Shown here piece after piece: positions 1 to 9,286 of a stretch of DNA of 64,000 nucleotides. Location: assembly GCA_964470555.1 (NCBI GenBank), contig CAYYDG010000022.1, forward strand, positions 1 through 64,000. Direction: 5' to 3'. Source of the stretch: RBC074 sp964470555. GTDB lineage: Bacteria > Acidobacteriota > Blastocatellia > RBC074. Numbering within the stretch: position 1 is the stretch's first letter; each line of letters starts with the position of its first letter. Under the pieces are notes generated by a model. It did not search any database and was not told the DNA's origin. It worked only from the letters and a program-made list of their open reading frames with translations. The position numbers were made by a program, and so were the translations under genes.

Positions 1-53
1 CGCTGGGCACGACGCATCTGGTGATTGATTTGTCAGGCTACTTCGCACCTTGA
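1..53 (+). CDS. C-terminal end of a secreted protein with an RLLDTR-type repeat domain (partial)
   Basis: The first 53 bases read in frame from base 3 to a TGA at 51-53 and encode LGTTHLVIDLSGYFAP. This is almost identical to the last 16 residues of the large protease ending at 4323 (SGTTHLVIDLSGYFAP). The gene therefore ends in the same beta-rich domain and is probably a tandem paralogue of the next gene, with its body to the left of the window. Nothing can be said about its N-terminal domains. Confidence 0.75.
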   Translation, partial: LGTTHLVIDLSGYFAP

Positions 54-69
54 GCCGGAGCGCGACTTT

Positions 70-104
70 TGCCGAAGCGCTGACTACAAGTCCGCGCTTC
101 GGCA
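70..104 (+). terminator. Hairpin after the left-edge gene, possible terminator
   Basis: An 11-bp perfect stem (70-80 with 94-104, core GCCGAAGCGC) closes a 13-nt loop 17 bases after the stop at 53. No T-run follows it, so it is a weak candidate for intrinsic termination and may instead be an mRNA 3' end stabiliser. The remaining bases to 585 hold no gene. Bases 135-175 contain degenerate AATCCTGT-type repeats like those at 46018-46087. Confidence 0.4.
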
Positions 105-585
105 GTTCAACGTTGAAGCGTCTGGACTGAATTTTAATCCTGTTGAAAAAATAATCCTGTCAATTCTGTCTCAAAGATTCCTGTTTTGCTTACGATGCTT
201 CTGACGGGTTTCTGATCTCTGAAACTGCCCTTGTAGTTAGGCTCTGTCAGCGCAAACGAAAAGTTGCAGTTTCGTGTTACTTTCTGAAAATAAACAAGAT
301 AACTGTATTGACGGTCATTGTGTCGAGCTATAGACTCGGTCTCGCTCTTAGATCACAGAGTCCGTCAAGGAAACGGAACGCCCATCCCCAAATTCTTCCA
401 ATATCATCTGGCTGGTTGTCCCACACCTACGCCTTTTCTTTCCCCTGTCAATAAAGTTGCGATAGCGCGTACGCCAAATCGCTAACGCAAAAATCCATTC
501 CCTCAACATAGGGTTTCAATCCTGGCAGCGGTTTGTCCGATTGCCAGTTATGAAATTTGTCTGTTTGTCTTGGAGAACGTGGGTT

Positions 586-3500
586 ATGAAAAAACATCTT
601 CGAAAATCTATTGCATGCTTTGGATTGTTGGCAGGCTTGTCGCTTTTTATTTGGGGAACATATCTTCGTGGAGTTGGAGCATCCGCCCAGGATGAACTTT
701 GGCAGGAGCTTGCCGCTGAAAGATTGCTGGCCGACAAAAACAGCGGGGAAGAAAGGTTGTACAGGTTGAATGCCGGCGCATTGAGAAACGTGTTGAACCG
801 CGCGCCAATGGAATTCAGCAGTCAACTGGCAGACAGCCCGGCGGTGTTGAGTTTGCCGATGCCTAATGGAAGGCTGGAACGGTTTCGGATTCAGGAATCG
901 CCGATTTTGGAATCGCCGCTGGCCCGGCAGTATCCGCAAATCAAAAGTTATCGCGGGCAGGGAATTGAAACTCCGTCAGCGACGATGCGTGTGGCTTTTT
1001 CGCCGCTGGGATTGCACGCGCTGGTGTTGGATGGCGAAGAATCGTTCACGGTGTTGCCAACGGCAAACGACAACACGATTTACGTCAGCGCCAAGGCGAA
1101 CGCGCAGACCGACAAGCTGCGCTGCGAAGTGGACGACAGCAAAATCATTCACCGCGAACCCAACGCGCCCCAAGCGCCAGCCGCTCCAGTTGGCGATACC
1201 TTGCGCACTTATCGCATCGCCATTGCCACGACTTCGGAATACAGCGCGCAATACGGCGGCGGCAACGTGGCGCAAACCATTGCTTCGATCAACGTCTGGT
1301 TGAATGCAGCCAATGCGATTTATGAACGCGACCTGTCAGTGCGAATGGTTTTGATCGGCAACAACAATCAGGTGGTTTACACCGCCGAACCCGATCCATT
1401 CAGCAATGGCGATCCAACTGCGATGTTGGCGCAGGTCAGAACCACGTTACGCGACCAGATCGGAGCGGCGAATTACGACGTGGGACATGTCTTTGGAACC
1501 GGCGGATCAGGGCTGGCTTATATCGGCGTGGCCTGTTCCGCAGGCGCCGACGGCAACGGGCCGTTCAAAGGTGGTGGCGTCAGTTTGATGGGCGGCGCGG
1601 CTGGCAATGCGACTTATGTAGGATTGTGGACTCACGAACTCGGCCATCAGTTCGGAGCCAATCACAGTTTCAACGGCATAACCGATTTTTGCGGCGCAGT
1701 CGGAGGACGGTCTCCGAGTTCGGCTTATGAATCCGGCGCCGGCATCACGATCATGTCTTACGCGGGCGTCTGCAACACCGACAACCTCAGCATAGACCGC
1801 GAATTGCGCTTTCACTCTAAAAGCATTGATTCGATCACCGCTTATCTGAGCGCGGGATTGTGCGCGCAAACTTCCGCGACCGGAAACAACATTCCGACAG
1901 TCAACGGCGGCGCGGATTTCACGATTCCCAAAAACACGCCTTTTACATTGACCGCGACGGGCAATGACTCCGACGCGACAGACATTCCGAACCTGCGTTA
2001 CGTGTGGGAACAATACGACGCAGGCGGCAGCGCTTATGCCAATCCGCCTTATGACGACAGCGGAGATTCGTCGGCTTCGACGCGACCGATTTTTCGCCCG
2101 TTTTCGCCTGTGGTTTCGCCTTCGCGGACGTTTCCCAGCCTGACTTATATTTTGAACAACGCCAACAATCCGCCGGATTTTGTCGGAGGCTTCCGCACAG
2201 CGGAAGAGTTGCCGCGCATAGGGCGTACGCTGAATTTCCGTGTCACGATTCGTGATCAGCGCGGAGGCGTCAACGCAGACGACGTGCAATTGCAAGTGGC
2301 GTCGAATGCCGGGCCGTTTGTCGTGACTGCGCCGGAATCGGCTGTGAACTGGTCTGGCGGCACGAATCAAACCGTCAGTTGGTCGGTGGCGAACACGAAC
2401 GTTGCGCCGGTCAGTTGCGCCAACGTGAAAATTTCGCTCTCGACCGATGGCGGCAATACCTTTTCGCATGTATTGGCGGCCAGCACGCCGAACGATGGCA
2501 GCGAAACGATCATGGTTCCGGTTGGATTGAACACTTCGACTGCGCGCATCAGAGTCGAAGCAGTCGGCAATGTTTTCTTTGACATTTCCGGCGTCAACTT
2601 TTCGGTGCAAGGCGGCAGTTGCACGTATTCACTCGGTTCGACTTCGCAAAATGTTCCGGCGACGGGCGGCAATGGTTCCGTCAACGTGATTGCCCCGAAC
2701 GGCTGCGCTTGGGTGGCGACCAGCAACGTCGGCTGGATCGCTATCACAGGCGGAACTCCGGGCAACGGCAACGGCACCGTTCAATTCACGGTGGCCGCCA
2801 ACACAGGACTTGCGCGAAACGGAACGCTGACCATTGCCGGACAAACCTTCACGGTCATGCAAGCCAGCAATTGTTCGGCGATTACTGTGAATCCTTCGTC
2901 GTTGCCGGGCGGAACGGTCGGCAATGGTTACAGTCAAACGATTACGGCCAGCGGAGGAGCTGCGCCTTATACATTCACCGTTTCAGCGGGAACGTTGCCG
3001 CCGGGATTGAATCTGTCTTCCGGCGGTTCGTTGACCGGCACTTTGTCGGCTGGGGGAACGTACAACTTCACGGTTCAGGCCGCCGATCAGAACGGTTGCA
3101 CCGGTGCGCGCGCGTATTCGGTGACGATCAACCCGGTGGGACTGATGTTTTTTCCATTGCCAAAACCGGTTCGATTGCTCGATACACGCGCTGGTCAGCC
3201 GGGATGCGACATGCCGGGCCAACCAATTTTTGCCGGAACCGAACGCACCCAATTGGCGCGAAGAACTTGCGATGGCGTGACGATTCCATCCAATGCCGTC
3301 GCTGTTACCGGAAACATCACGCCAGTTCCATCCAATGCCGGGTATCTGACCTTGTTTCCCAGCAACGCGGCCAGACCGTTGGTGGCCAGTTCCAATTTCG
3401 CCGCCGGTGAAGTGGTCAATAATGTGTTTACTGTTGGGCTTGGATCGGACGGCGCGTTCAAGATTTTCGCCTCTGCGACGACCGAAGTCATTGTTGACGT

Positions 3501-4323
3501 GTCAGGTTATTACGCTCCGCCAGCGTCGGGCGGGTTGTATTTTCATGCATTGCCGCAACCGATTCGATTGCTGGAAACTCGCGCAGGGCAATCGGGCTGC
3601 GACACTCCGGGAGCGCCAATCGCAGGCGGAACCAGCCGCACGCAACCGGGGCGAGTGACCTGTAACGGAGTGACGATTCCAACGGCGGCTCAGGCGCTGG
3701 TGGGCAATGCCACAGTGATTGCGCCATCGGCTGCGGGATTCATCACGCTGTATCCGAGCAGCGCCGCTCAGCCTTTGGTGTCGAACGGAAATTATGTGGG
3801 CGGCGACATCGTCAACACGCCTTTCACCGTGGGATTGGGCACGGATGGCGCTTTCAAAATCTTCACGCTGGCGACAACGCACATCGTGGTGGATGTGCTG
3901 GGGTATTTCAGCCCCGAAGCCAACGATGTCAACGGACAGGGATTGCTGTTTTATTCGCTGGGAAATCCGGTTCGGCTGCTGGATTCTCGTCCGGGGGAAC
4001 CTGCCTGCTTTATGCCCGCTGCGACATTCAACGGCGGCGTCGAATACGTCCAGCAAGCGCGCGGCGGTTGCAGCGGCCAGACCATTGCAACCACCGCGCA
4101 GGCGGTGTTGGGCAATGTGACGACGGTGAATCCGGTTGGAGGGTTTTTGACCTTGTGGCCGAGCAACGTTTCTCGTCCGTTGGTGGCAACCTTGAATTTC
4201 GTCACGGGGCAAATCGCCAACCGTCATTTCATGGCGGGTCTTGGACCGGACGGAGCCTTTAAGTTGTATTCGTCTGGCACAACGCATCTGGTGATAGACC
4301 TTTCCGGTTACTTCGCGCCGTAA
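586..4323 (+). CDS. Secreted reprolysin-like zinc metalloprotease with BACON, Ig-like and three RLLDTR repeat domains
   Basis: The start is ATG 586, with GGAG at 572-575, giving 1245 aa; the frame is open upstream but that start lacks a ribosome site. The N-terminus is a signal peptide (MKKHLRKSIACFGLLAGLSL, cleavage near ASAQ). A propeptide-like region precedes the metzincin site HELGHQFGANH (H350, H354, H360), followed by a Met-turn-like IMSYAG. Next come an Ig-like stretch, a BACON-type domain (CAWVATSNVGWIAI) and a putative-Ig domain (LPPGLNLSSGGSLTGT). Three tandem repeats of about 125 residues, each beginning PVRLLDTR or similar and ending VDVSGYF, fill nucleotides 3145-4320. Known relatives are exported peptidases; the repeats are taken to be surface or matrix domains. 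A strong terminator follows. Substrate unknown. Confidence 0.85.
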   Translation: MKKHLRKSIACFGLLAGLSLFIWGTYLRGVGASAQDELWQELAAERLLADKNSGEERLYRLNAGALRNVLNRAPMEFSSQLADSPAVLSLPMPNGRLERFRIQESPILESPLARQYPQIKSYRGQGIETPSATMRVAFSPLGLHALVLDGEESFTVLPTANDNTIYVSAKANAQTDKLRCEVDDSKIIHREPNAPQAPAAPVGDTLRTYRIAIATTSEYSAQYGGGNVAQTIASINVWLNAANAIYERDLSVRMVLIGNNNQVVYTAEPDPFSNGDPTAMLAQVRTTLRDQIGAANYDVGHVFGTGGSGLAYIGVACSAGADGNGPFKGGGVSLMGGAAGNATYVGLWTHELGHQFGANHSFNGITDFCGAVGGRSPSSAYESGAGITIMSYAGVCNTDNLSIDRELRFHSKSIDSITAYLSAGLCAQTSATGNNIPTVNGGADFTIPKNTPFTLTATGNDSDATDIPNLRYVWEQYDAGGSAYANPPYDDSGDSSASTRPIFRPFSPVVSPSRTFPSLTYILNNANNPPDFVGGFRTAEELPRIGRTLNFRVTIRDQRGGVNADDVQLQVASNAGPFVVTAPESAVNWSGGTNQTVSWSVANTNVAPVSCANVKISLSTDGGNTFSHVLAASTPNDGSETIMVPVGLNTSTARIRVEAVGNVFFDISGVNFSVQGGSCTYSLGSTSQNVPATGGNGSVNVIAPNGCAWVATSNVGWIAITGGTPGNGNGTVQFTVAANTGLARNGTLTIAGQTFTVMQASNCSAITVNPSSLPGGTVGNGYSQTITASGGAAPYTFTVSAGTLPPGLNLSSGGSLTGTLSAGGTYNFTVQAADQNGCTGARAYSVTINPVGLMFFPLPKPVRLLDTRAGQPGCDMPGQPIFAGTERTQLARRTCDGVTIPSNAVAVTGNITPVPSNAGYLTLFPSNAARPLVASSNFAAGEVVNNVFTVGLGSDGAFKIFASATTEVIVDVSGYYAPPASGGLYFHALPQPIRLLETRAGQSGCDTPGAPIAGGTSRTQPGRVTCNGVTIPTAAQALVGNATVIAPSAAGFITLYPSSAAQPLVSNGNYVGGDIVNTPFTVGLGTDGAFKIFTLATTHIVVDVLGYFSPEANDVNGQGLLFYSLGNPVRLLDSRPGEPACFMPAATFNGGVEYVQQARGGCSGQTIATTAQAVLGNVTTVNPVGGFLTLWPSNVSRPLVATLNFVTGQIANRHFMAGLGPDGAFKLYSSGTTHLVIDLSGYFAP

Positions 4324-4345
4324 CCCGAACTTCTCCATCTCAACC

Positions 4346-4396
4346 AACCGCGAGCGAGATCAAGGCTCTCAGCTTTGATCTCGCTCGCGGTTTTTT
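4346..4396 (+). terminator. Rho-independent terminator
   Basis: A perfect 18-bp stem (4346-4363 with 4375-4392, core CCGCGAGCGAGATC) with an 11-nt loop runs into a T6 tract at 4391-4396, 22 bases after the protease stop codon. This is a textbook intrinsic terminator. Confidence 0.9.
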
Positions 4397-4584
4397 GCGT
4401 CCGACAGGCCAAATTTTTTTTCAGCCTCGTGACGAAGATTGCTGATTTTTTTCGCCTGCCTTGATGAGCGGCCATCAACGCCAACCTCGATGCCGGGGAA
4501 ATGGTGTTGATTCAGCCGCCTGATAGACAAAAACGGGCGCTTTGTCACAGACAGGGCGTTCGGGATGAAAAAGGAGAAGCACTA

Positions 4585-6834
4585 ATGTTTACAGGAATCA
4601 TACCCAGATTACGTCTGGTTTTATCTTTGGCGCTACTTTCCGCGCTTCTGGTTGGGCTGCGTTTTGCGTCGAATTCACCGGTTGCCGCGCAACAGGAAGA
4701 CGCCAATCATAAGGCGGCGCGAACGCCTGCCGCGACGGCTGCGCCCGTCAGGACTCTGGACGATATGTTCGCCGATGTCTCGCGGCTGGTTCCGTCTTTT
4801 GGCGGATGTTTCGTTGACGACAACGGCAGATTGAATGTGTATCTGCTCAACCGGGCGCATCTGCCCGAAGCGATGCAGGCCATCACGGCTGTATTCGGGC
4901 GCGATGAGTTCCCGTTGGAAAGCCCGATTGCCTTGCAGGCGCGTTACAGTTTCATGCAACTCAAACTCTGGCATGACGCGCACCAGCGCAACACGCTCAA
5001 TACGCCCGGCGTTTCGTTCGTTGATATTGACGAGATGAACAATCGGCTGGAAATCGGCGTCATCAATTTCAACGCCGCGATGGAAGTGCGCGCGTCGTTG
5101 AACAGGTTGGGCATTTCGGAAGAAGCCGCTCACATTTCAGAAGTCGAAGGTTTCAAAATGCACCAGTCGCTTCAGAGCAAATGGCGTCCCATCGCGGGTG
5201 GCATTCAAATCGGCAATCTGGGCGGCAATTGCACGCTGGGCTTTCTGGCCACTGTCAACAAGGAAGCCGGGTTTGTCACCAATTCGCATTGCACCAGCAA
5301 TTTCGGAGTCAACAATTCCGATGCGATCAAACAGCCGAACAACAACGTCGCCAACACCATCGGCGTGGAACTGTTCGATCCGCCGCTGTTTTCCAACGGC
5401 GCTTGTCCTTCGGGCAGATTGTGCCGATACAGCGATGCCGTATTCATTGCGCGCGACGCCGGAGCGACACAGCCCAATCCGCTGATTGGCGGAGATTTTG
5501 GCTACCTGTTGTTGGCGAAAGACCCAATGGCGGATTTGCCAGTCAAGTATCGAATCAGCAGTCGCGCGAAATTCACCGCAGCCGGAACCATGGTGGAAAA
5601 AGTCGGACGGTCTACAGGACGCACCAAAGGCAAAGTCACTGCCACCTGCACGAACATGAACCAGTTGGATGGCAATGGAAATGACACTGGTCGAACCATG
5701 CTTTGCCAGAATGTCGCTCAGGCAAATTCAGCGCCCGGAGACAGCGGTTCGCCGGTCTTTACGTTGGAAACTTTTCCGGGAGGCTCGACCGGAGTTCGCT
5801 TGCACGGGATTCACTGGGGAGGCGACGGACAACAGATCGTCTATTCACCGCTGTCTCAGGTGGCCAGCGAGATGCTGTTCAGCGGCGGCGGCATAATGAG
5901 CGTCTATGCTGGCGACAATCCGACCAGCACGCCGATGGTCAAAATTCGCAAACCGGCCAACAACGCCACGGTCGGGCTTGGCGGACTCAACATGGTCAAC
6001 TTCGAAGCCGAAGCGGTGGATTACGAAGACGACAATCTGCAATTCACCTGGACTTCCAGTGTGGACGGCCTGATTGGGTTCGGCCAGAACGTTCAGTTCA
6101 CCTTCAACAGTTCAGGCCAGCGCACGATTACCGTAACGGTTACGGACAGCGAAGGCCTGACCCGTAAAGATTCGATCACGGTCAAGGTCGCTGCGAATAC
6201 GGCGCCGTCTGTGAAGATCACCTACCCCACACACAATCAACAGATTTCAGCGGGCGTGACGTACAACTTCACCGGAACGGCAACCGATCAGGAAGAACCC
6301 GGCGGCGTTTTGCCGTGCAGCAGTCTGGCCTGGACTTCGCAAAAAATAGGCACGGCGATTGTTACGCCGATGGGAAATGGATGCGGCATACCGGCGAAAT
6401 TCGTGAGCACCGGCGATTACACCATCAAGTTGACTGGTACGGATTCGCACGGCGGAGTCGGCACGACTTCTATCACGATCAAAGTCGTCGAAGCTCCCGC
6501 CAGCGGGCCGCCTGTGGTGACTATGCTGTTCCCGGTGGGCAACGAACTGCTCTATTCGGATCAGCCGGTGACGTTGAAAGGTTATGCCACAGACCCTGAC
6601 GGCAAAAATCCGTTGACTTACCAATGGGCGATTGACGATGGATACAATTACAAAGTCGTCAAAACCGGCACGGTCAACAATGGGCAATTGATCAGCTTTT
6701 CCTGGCAACCGGATCAAACGCATCCGCACAGTTGCAAGACTTACGCTGTGAAAATCTGGCTGATTGTTACGGATGCTGATGGAGAGAAAGGACAGGTGAT
6801 GCGCATAGTCACTGTCAGTTACGGTCCTTGCTGA
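4585..6834 (+). CDS. Secreted trypsin-like serine protease with PKD-like C-terminal domains
   Basis: The start is ATG 4585, behind AAGGAG at 4571-4576 (749 aa); the open frame reaches further upstream without a ribosome site. The N-terminus has a membrane-spanning signal (LVLSLALLSALLVGL) ending near VAAQQ. The chymotrypsin-fold triad is visible: H235 in TNSHC, D284 in YSDAVF and S387 in GDSGSPVF. Residues about 450-749 carry three PKD or Ig-like modules (for example ITVTVTDSEGLTRKDSITV). The protein is probably exported and degrades or processes extracellular proteins. The first 150 residues resemble a pro-region. The preceding gene is also a secreted protease, but a terminator lies between them. 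Confidence 0.85.
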   Translation: MFTGIIPRLRLVLSLALLSALLVGLRFASNSPVAAQQEDANHKAARTPAATAAPVRTLDDMFADVSRLVPSFGGCFVDDNGRLNVYLLNRAHLPEAMQAITAVFGRDEFPLESPIALQARYSFMQLKLWHDAHQRNTLNTPGVSFVDIDEMNNRLEIGVINFNAAMEVRASLNRLGISEEAAHISEVEGFKMHQSLQSKWRPIAGGIQIGNLGGNCTLGFLATVNKEAGFVTNSHCTSNFGVNNSDAIKQPNNNVANTIGVELFDPPLFSNGACPSGRLCRYSDAVFIARDAGATQPNPLIGGDFGYLLLAKDPMADLPVKYRISSRAKFTAAGTMVEKVGRSTGRTKGKVTATCTNMNQLDGNGNDTGRTMLCQNVAQANSAPGDSGSPVFTLETFPGGSTGVRLHGIHWGGDGQQIVYSPLSQVASEMLFSGGGIMSVYAGDNPTSTPMVKIRKPANNATVGLGGLNMVNFEAEAVDYEDDNLQFTWTSSVDGLIGFGQNVQFTFNSSGQRTITVTVTDSEGLTRKDSITVKVAANTAPSVKITYPTHNQQISAGVTYNFTGTATDQEEPGGVLPCSSLAWTSQKIGTAIVTPMGNGCGIPAKFVSTGDYTIKLTGTDSHGGVGTTSITIKVVEAPASGPPVVTMLFPVGNELLYSDQPVTLKGYATDPDGKNPLTYQWAIDDGYNYKVVKTGTVNNGQLISFSWQPDQTHPHSCKTYAVKIWLIVTDADGEKGQVMRIVTVSYGPC

Positions 6835-6870
6835 TTTTCAACCGATCACGCTTTATGGGCTGACACCAAC

Positions 6871-6914
6871 GCCGCAAACAAAACGCTTTCGAGTTTTGTT
6901 TGCGGCGTTTTTTT
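6871..6914 (+). terminator. Rho-independent terminator
   Basis: A 14-bp stem (6871-6884 with 6893-6906, GCCGCAAACAAAAC and its complement) with an 8-nt loop is followed by a G and an unbroken run of T. It lies 36 bases past the serine protease stop codon. Confidence 0.9.
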
Positions 6915-7042
6915 TTCATCGCCAGAATTTTTTTGCCGTGATGATAGTTTTCGCGCCCGCCTTGCGCCTTAGCAGTCGAGCGCGAAGAAAAAGCAAACAG
7001 ACGCGCCACGAAAACGAACCACGAAACGATTGGAATTGTTTC

Positions 7043-7120
7043 GTCCGACAAGCTGCCAGCTTGTCGTGGACTACGGGAAGCGGGCAATCAAAACCGCGAC
7101 AAGCTGGCAGCTTGTCGGAC
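7043..7120. repeat. Paired REP-like palindromes (GACAAGCTGSCAGCTTGTC family)
   Basis: Two 24-nt units (7043-7066 and 7097-7120) are exact reverse complements of each other, and each is itself palindromic around an AAGCTGSCAGCTT core. Together they can fold as two small hairpins or one long one. The same family occurs at 56083-56166, again in a gap upstream of a gene. This pattern matches the layout of bacterial interspersed REP or BIME elements. The unit ends about 22 bases before the next start codon, so it may influence expression of the methyltransferase. Confidence 0.75.
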
Positions 7121-7142
7121 ATTTTCAAAGGGGGAAATACCA

Positions 7143-8069
7143 ATGAACAGTTTAGCGACCGAAAGCAGAGCGTTATTCGACAAGGCTTATTCCCAGATCA
7201 ACGACTTTCAGATCATTCAGGGCATGAGCGAACTCATCACAGGATTGCACGGCATTCGTCGCCGCACTTCCGCGGACGAATGGAGCGAATTTGCCAAACA
7301 GGAATGTCTGGCGCATCCGATCAAATCGCTGTTGCATCAAGACCCCATGACTCGACGCGCTTTTGAAAAACCGCGCGGTTATGCGGGCGACGCCGAATTG
7401 CTGGATTTGATTTACGGCTTGCGCCCGGTTCCGGCGGATACGACCAGCATCGGAGCCGCGATTTATGGAATCAACATTCAGGCTGCTGGAACCAGCGCCG
7501 TGCGCGTTCGCCGCGATATGTTGGCCGCGAAACTCGATGAAGTCGCCGCCGAAATCGAACAGCCGCGCGTGCTGGCAGTGGCTTGCGGCCATTTGCGCGA
7601 AGCCCAGAAATCCAAAGCCGTAGCCGCAGGTCGCATCGGCGATTTTTACGCGCTGGATCAGGACAAGGTGAGTCTGGAATTGCTGGCGCGCGAACAATCG
7701 GCCAACGGCATCACGCCGGTTCACGGTTCGGTCAAAACCATTTTGAAAGGCGAAACGACGTTCAGCGACTTGGATTTCGTTTACTCGACCGGTCTGTACG
7801 ATTACCTGCCGCAACCGGTGGCGATTTCACTGACCAACAAACTGTTCGACATGCTGCGTCCGGGCGGACGGTTGATCGTGGCGAATTTTCTGCCGGACGT
7901 GATTTCGCTGGGTTATATGGAAACGTTTATGGGCTGGCCGCTGATTTATCGCAACGACGAAGAAATGGCCGACATCGCCGCGAACCTTCCCGCTGGCCAG
8001 GTTGCCGCCAAACAGGTTTACCACGACGCGCATGAGCATGTGGTGTTTCTGGAAGTGACGAAGGGGTAA
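7143..8069 (+). CDS. Class I SAM-dependent methyltransferase, similar to the extracellular-factor (fatty-acid methyl ester) family
   Basis: ATG 7143 is preceded by AAAGGGGG. The protein has 308 aa and no signal peptide. The N-terminal half carries a conserved block HPIKSLLHQDPMTRRAFEKP followed by RGYAGDAELLD, which I associate with proteins annotated as EF (3-hydroxypalmitate methyl ester) biosynthesis methyltransferases. The C-terminal half has Rossmann features: VLAVACGHLREA (SAM-binding loop), FYALDQD (acidic residue after beta-2) and MLRPGGRLIVANF. It is the first gene of a co-directional run with an ABC exporter, a patatin lipase and a thioesterase, which fits methylation of a fatty acyl or lipid substrate. 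The substrate is inferred, not shown. Confidence 0.75.
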   Translation: MNSLATESRALFDKAYSQINDFQIIQGMSELITGLHGIRRRTSADEWSEFAKQECLAHPIKSLLHQDPMTRRAFEKPRGYAGDAELLDLIYGLRPVPADTTSIGAAIYGINIQAAGTSAVRVRRDMLAAKLDEVAAEIEQPRVLAVACGHLREAQKSKAVAAGRIGDFYALDQDKVSLELLAREQSANGITPVHGSVKTILKGETTFSDLDFVYSTGLYDYLPQPVAISLTNKLFDMLRPGGRLIVANFLPDVISLGYMETFMGWPLIYRNDEEMADIAANLPAGQVAAKQVYHDAHEHVVFLEVTKG

Positions 8070-8072
8070 CTA

Positions 8073-8160
8073 AAATCAAAAGGCAAAAGGCAAATATCAA
8101 AAATCAAAATTAAAGCTCCGACCTTTTGACATTTGATTTTTGACTTTTGCCTTTTGATTT
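8073..8160. repeat. Intergenic inverted repeat upstream of the ABC permease
   Basis: The 17-nt arms 8073-8089 and 8144-8160 (AAATCAAAAGGCAAAAG and its complement) are perfect inverted repeats around an A/T-rich centre with further partial matches. The element fills almost the whole gap between the methyltransferase and the permease and ends directly at GGAGG of the permease ribosome site. It could fold in the transcript and modulate coupling of the two genes; that is inference. Confidence 0.7.
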
Positions 8161-8170
8161 GGAGGAACGG

Positions 8171-9286
8171 ATGAAACTCGCCTGGCGCAATTTGAGCAAC
8201 GACCGCATGCGATTTGTGGTGACGGTCATAGGCATAGCCTTCGCCACGTTCTTGATGATTTTTCAGGGCAGTTTGTTCACAGGCTTCGTGCGCGCGTCGT
8301 CGAAGGTCATTGATGCGGCAGGCGCGGAATTGTGGGTGGTTCCGCGCGGCATTTCCTGCGTGGAATTCGGTTCGCCGTTGCCGCAACGATTCCGCGAACT
8401 GGCGTTGGGCGTGCCGGGCGTCGTTTCGGTCAGACGATTGGCTGCCGGTTATGTCTCTTATCAAAAACCTTCGGGACAACGCGAATCGGTCTTTTTGCTA
8501 GGCGCCGATCCCGGCAATGGCAGCTTGCCGGTTCCGTTGCTAAGCAACGAATCAGGAGCCGTGCTGACCGAAACCTTGTTGGTGGATGAAAGCAACGCCG
8601 ACAAATTGGAAGTCGCTGCGTTGCCGGTCGCAGTGGAACTCAATCGGCAACGCGCCAACGTCGGCGGCATCATCAACGGCTTCGGTTCGTTTCTCGGAGC
8701 GCCATACGTGTTCACCAGCTACCGCGACGCAGTTCGATACGTTGGTTTGGGATCGGAAGAAACCATGTTTCTGATGGTTCAGGTCGCGCCAGGCAGCGAT
8801 GTTGAAACGGTTCGGCGGGCCTTGAGCGACCGTTTGCCGCAAGCCGACGTGCTGACGCGATCCGAATTCGCCTTTCGCTCGCAGTTTTTCTGGGTGGTCA
8901 AAACCGGAGCAGGTGGAGCGTTGTTGACGGCGGGTTTGCTGGGCTTTGTGGTCGGACTGGTGATTGTTTCGCAGAACATTTACGCGACGACGATGGAAAA
9001 CCTGGAAGAATTCGCCACGCTGAAAGCCATCGGCGCGCCCGCCAATTTCGTGCGCGGCGTGGTGTTGCAACAGGCGTTGCTCAGCGGAGCGGCTGGCGCT
9101 GCGCTTGGATTGCTGGCGACGTTTCCGCTGACGCATCTGACGCAGCGATTCATCTCGTGGATTTACACGCCGTGGTGGTTGCCTGTGGGAATGATCGTCG
9201 TCAGTTTGTTGATGTGCGCGCTGGCTTCGGTGGTTTCCATTCGCAAAGTCATCGCCATTGAACCGGGGAGGGTTTTCCGTGCTTGA
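8171..9286 (+). CDS. ABC transporter permease, DevC/FtsX-MacB type
   Basis: ATG 8171 follows GGAGGAACGG (371 aa). One membrane helix lies near the N-terminus (FVVTVIGIAFATFLMIFQ), then a large extracytoplasmic domain of about 210 residues, then three helices in the last 130 residues, the topology of the FtsX/MacB family. The opening WRNLSNDRMRF and the module order suggest the DevC subgroup, which works with a DevA ATPase and a DevB membrane-fusion adaptor in lipid export. The next gene starts inside its 3' end, indicating translational coupling. Confidence 0.85.
   Translation: MKLAWRNLSNDRMRFVVTVIGIAFATFLMIFQGSLFTGFVRASSKVIDAAGAELWVVPRGISCVEFGSPLPQRFRELALGVPGVVSVRRLAAGYVSYQKPSGQRESVFLLGADPGNGSLPVPLLSNESGAVLTETLLVDESNADKLEVAALPVAVELNRQRANVGGIINGFGSFLGAPYVFTSYRDAVRYVGLGSEETMFLMVQVAPGSDVETVRRALSDRLPQADVLTRSEFAFRSQFFWVVKTGAGGALLTAGLLGFVVGLVIVSQNIYATTMENLEEFATLKAIGAPANFVRGVVLQQALLSGAAGAALGLLATFPLTHLTQRFISWIYTPWWLPVGMIVVSLLMCALASVVSIRKVIAIEPGRVFRA

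Noticed and set aside
448..939. 163-codon minus-strand frame in the left gap
   Set aside because: It overlaps the 5' half of the protease gene and has no ribosome site or domain.
1507..2610. 367-codon open frame on the minus strand
   Set aside because: It is antisense to the reprolysin-like protease, with shadow composition only.
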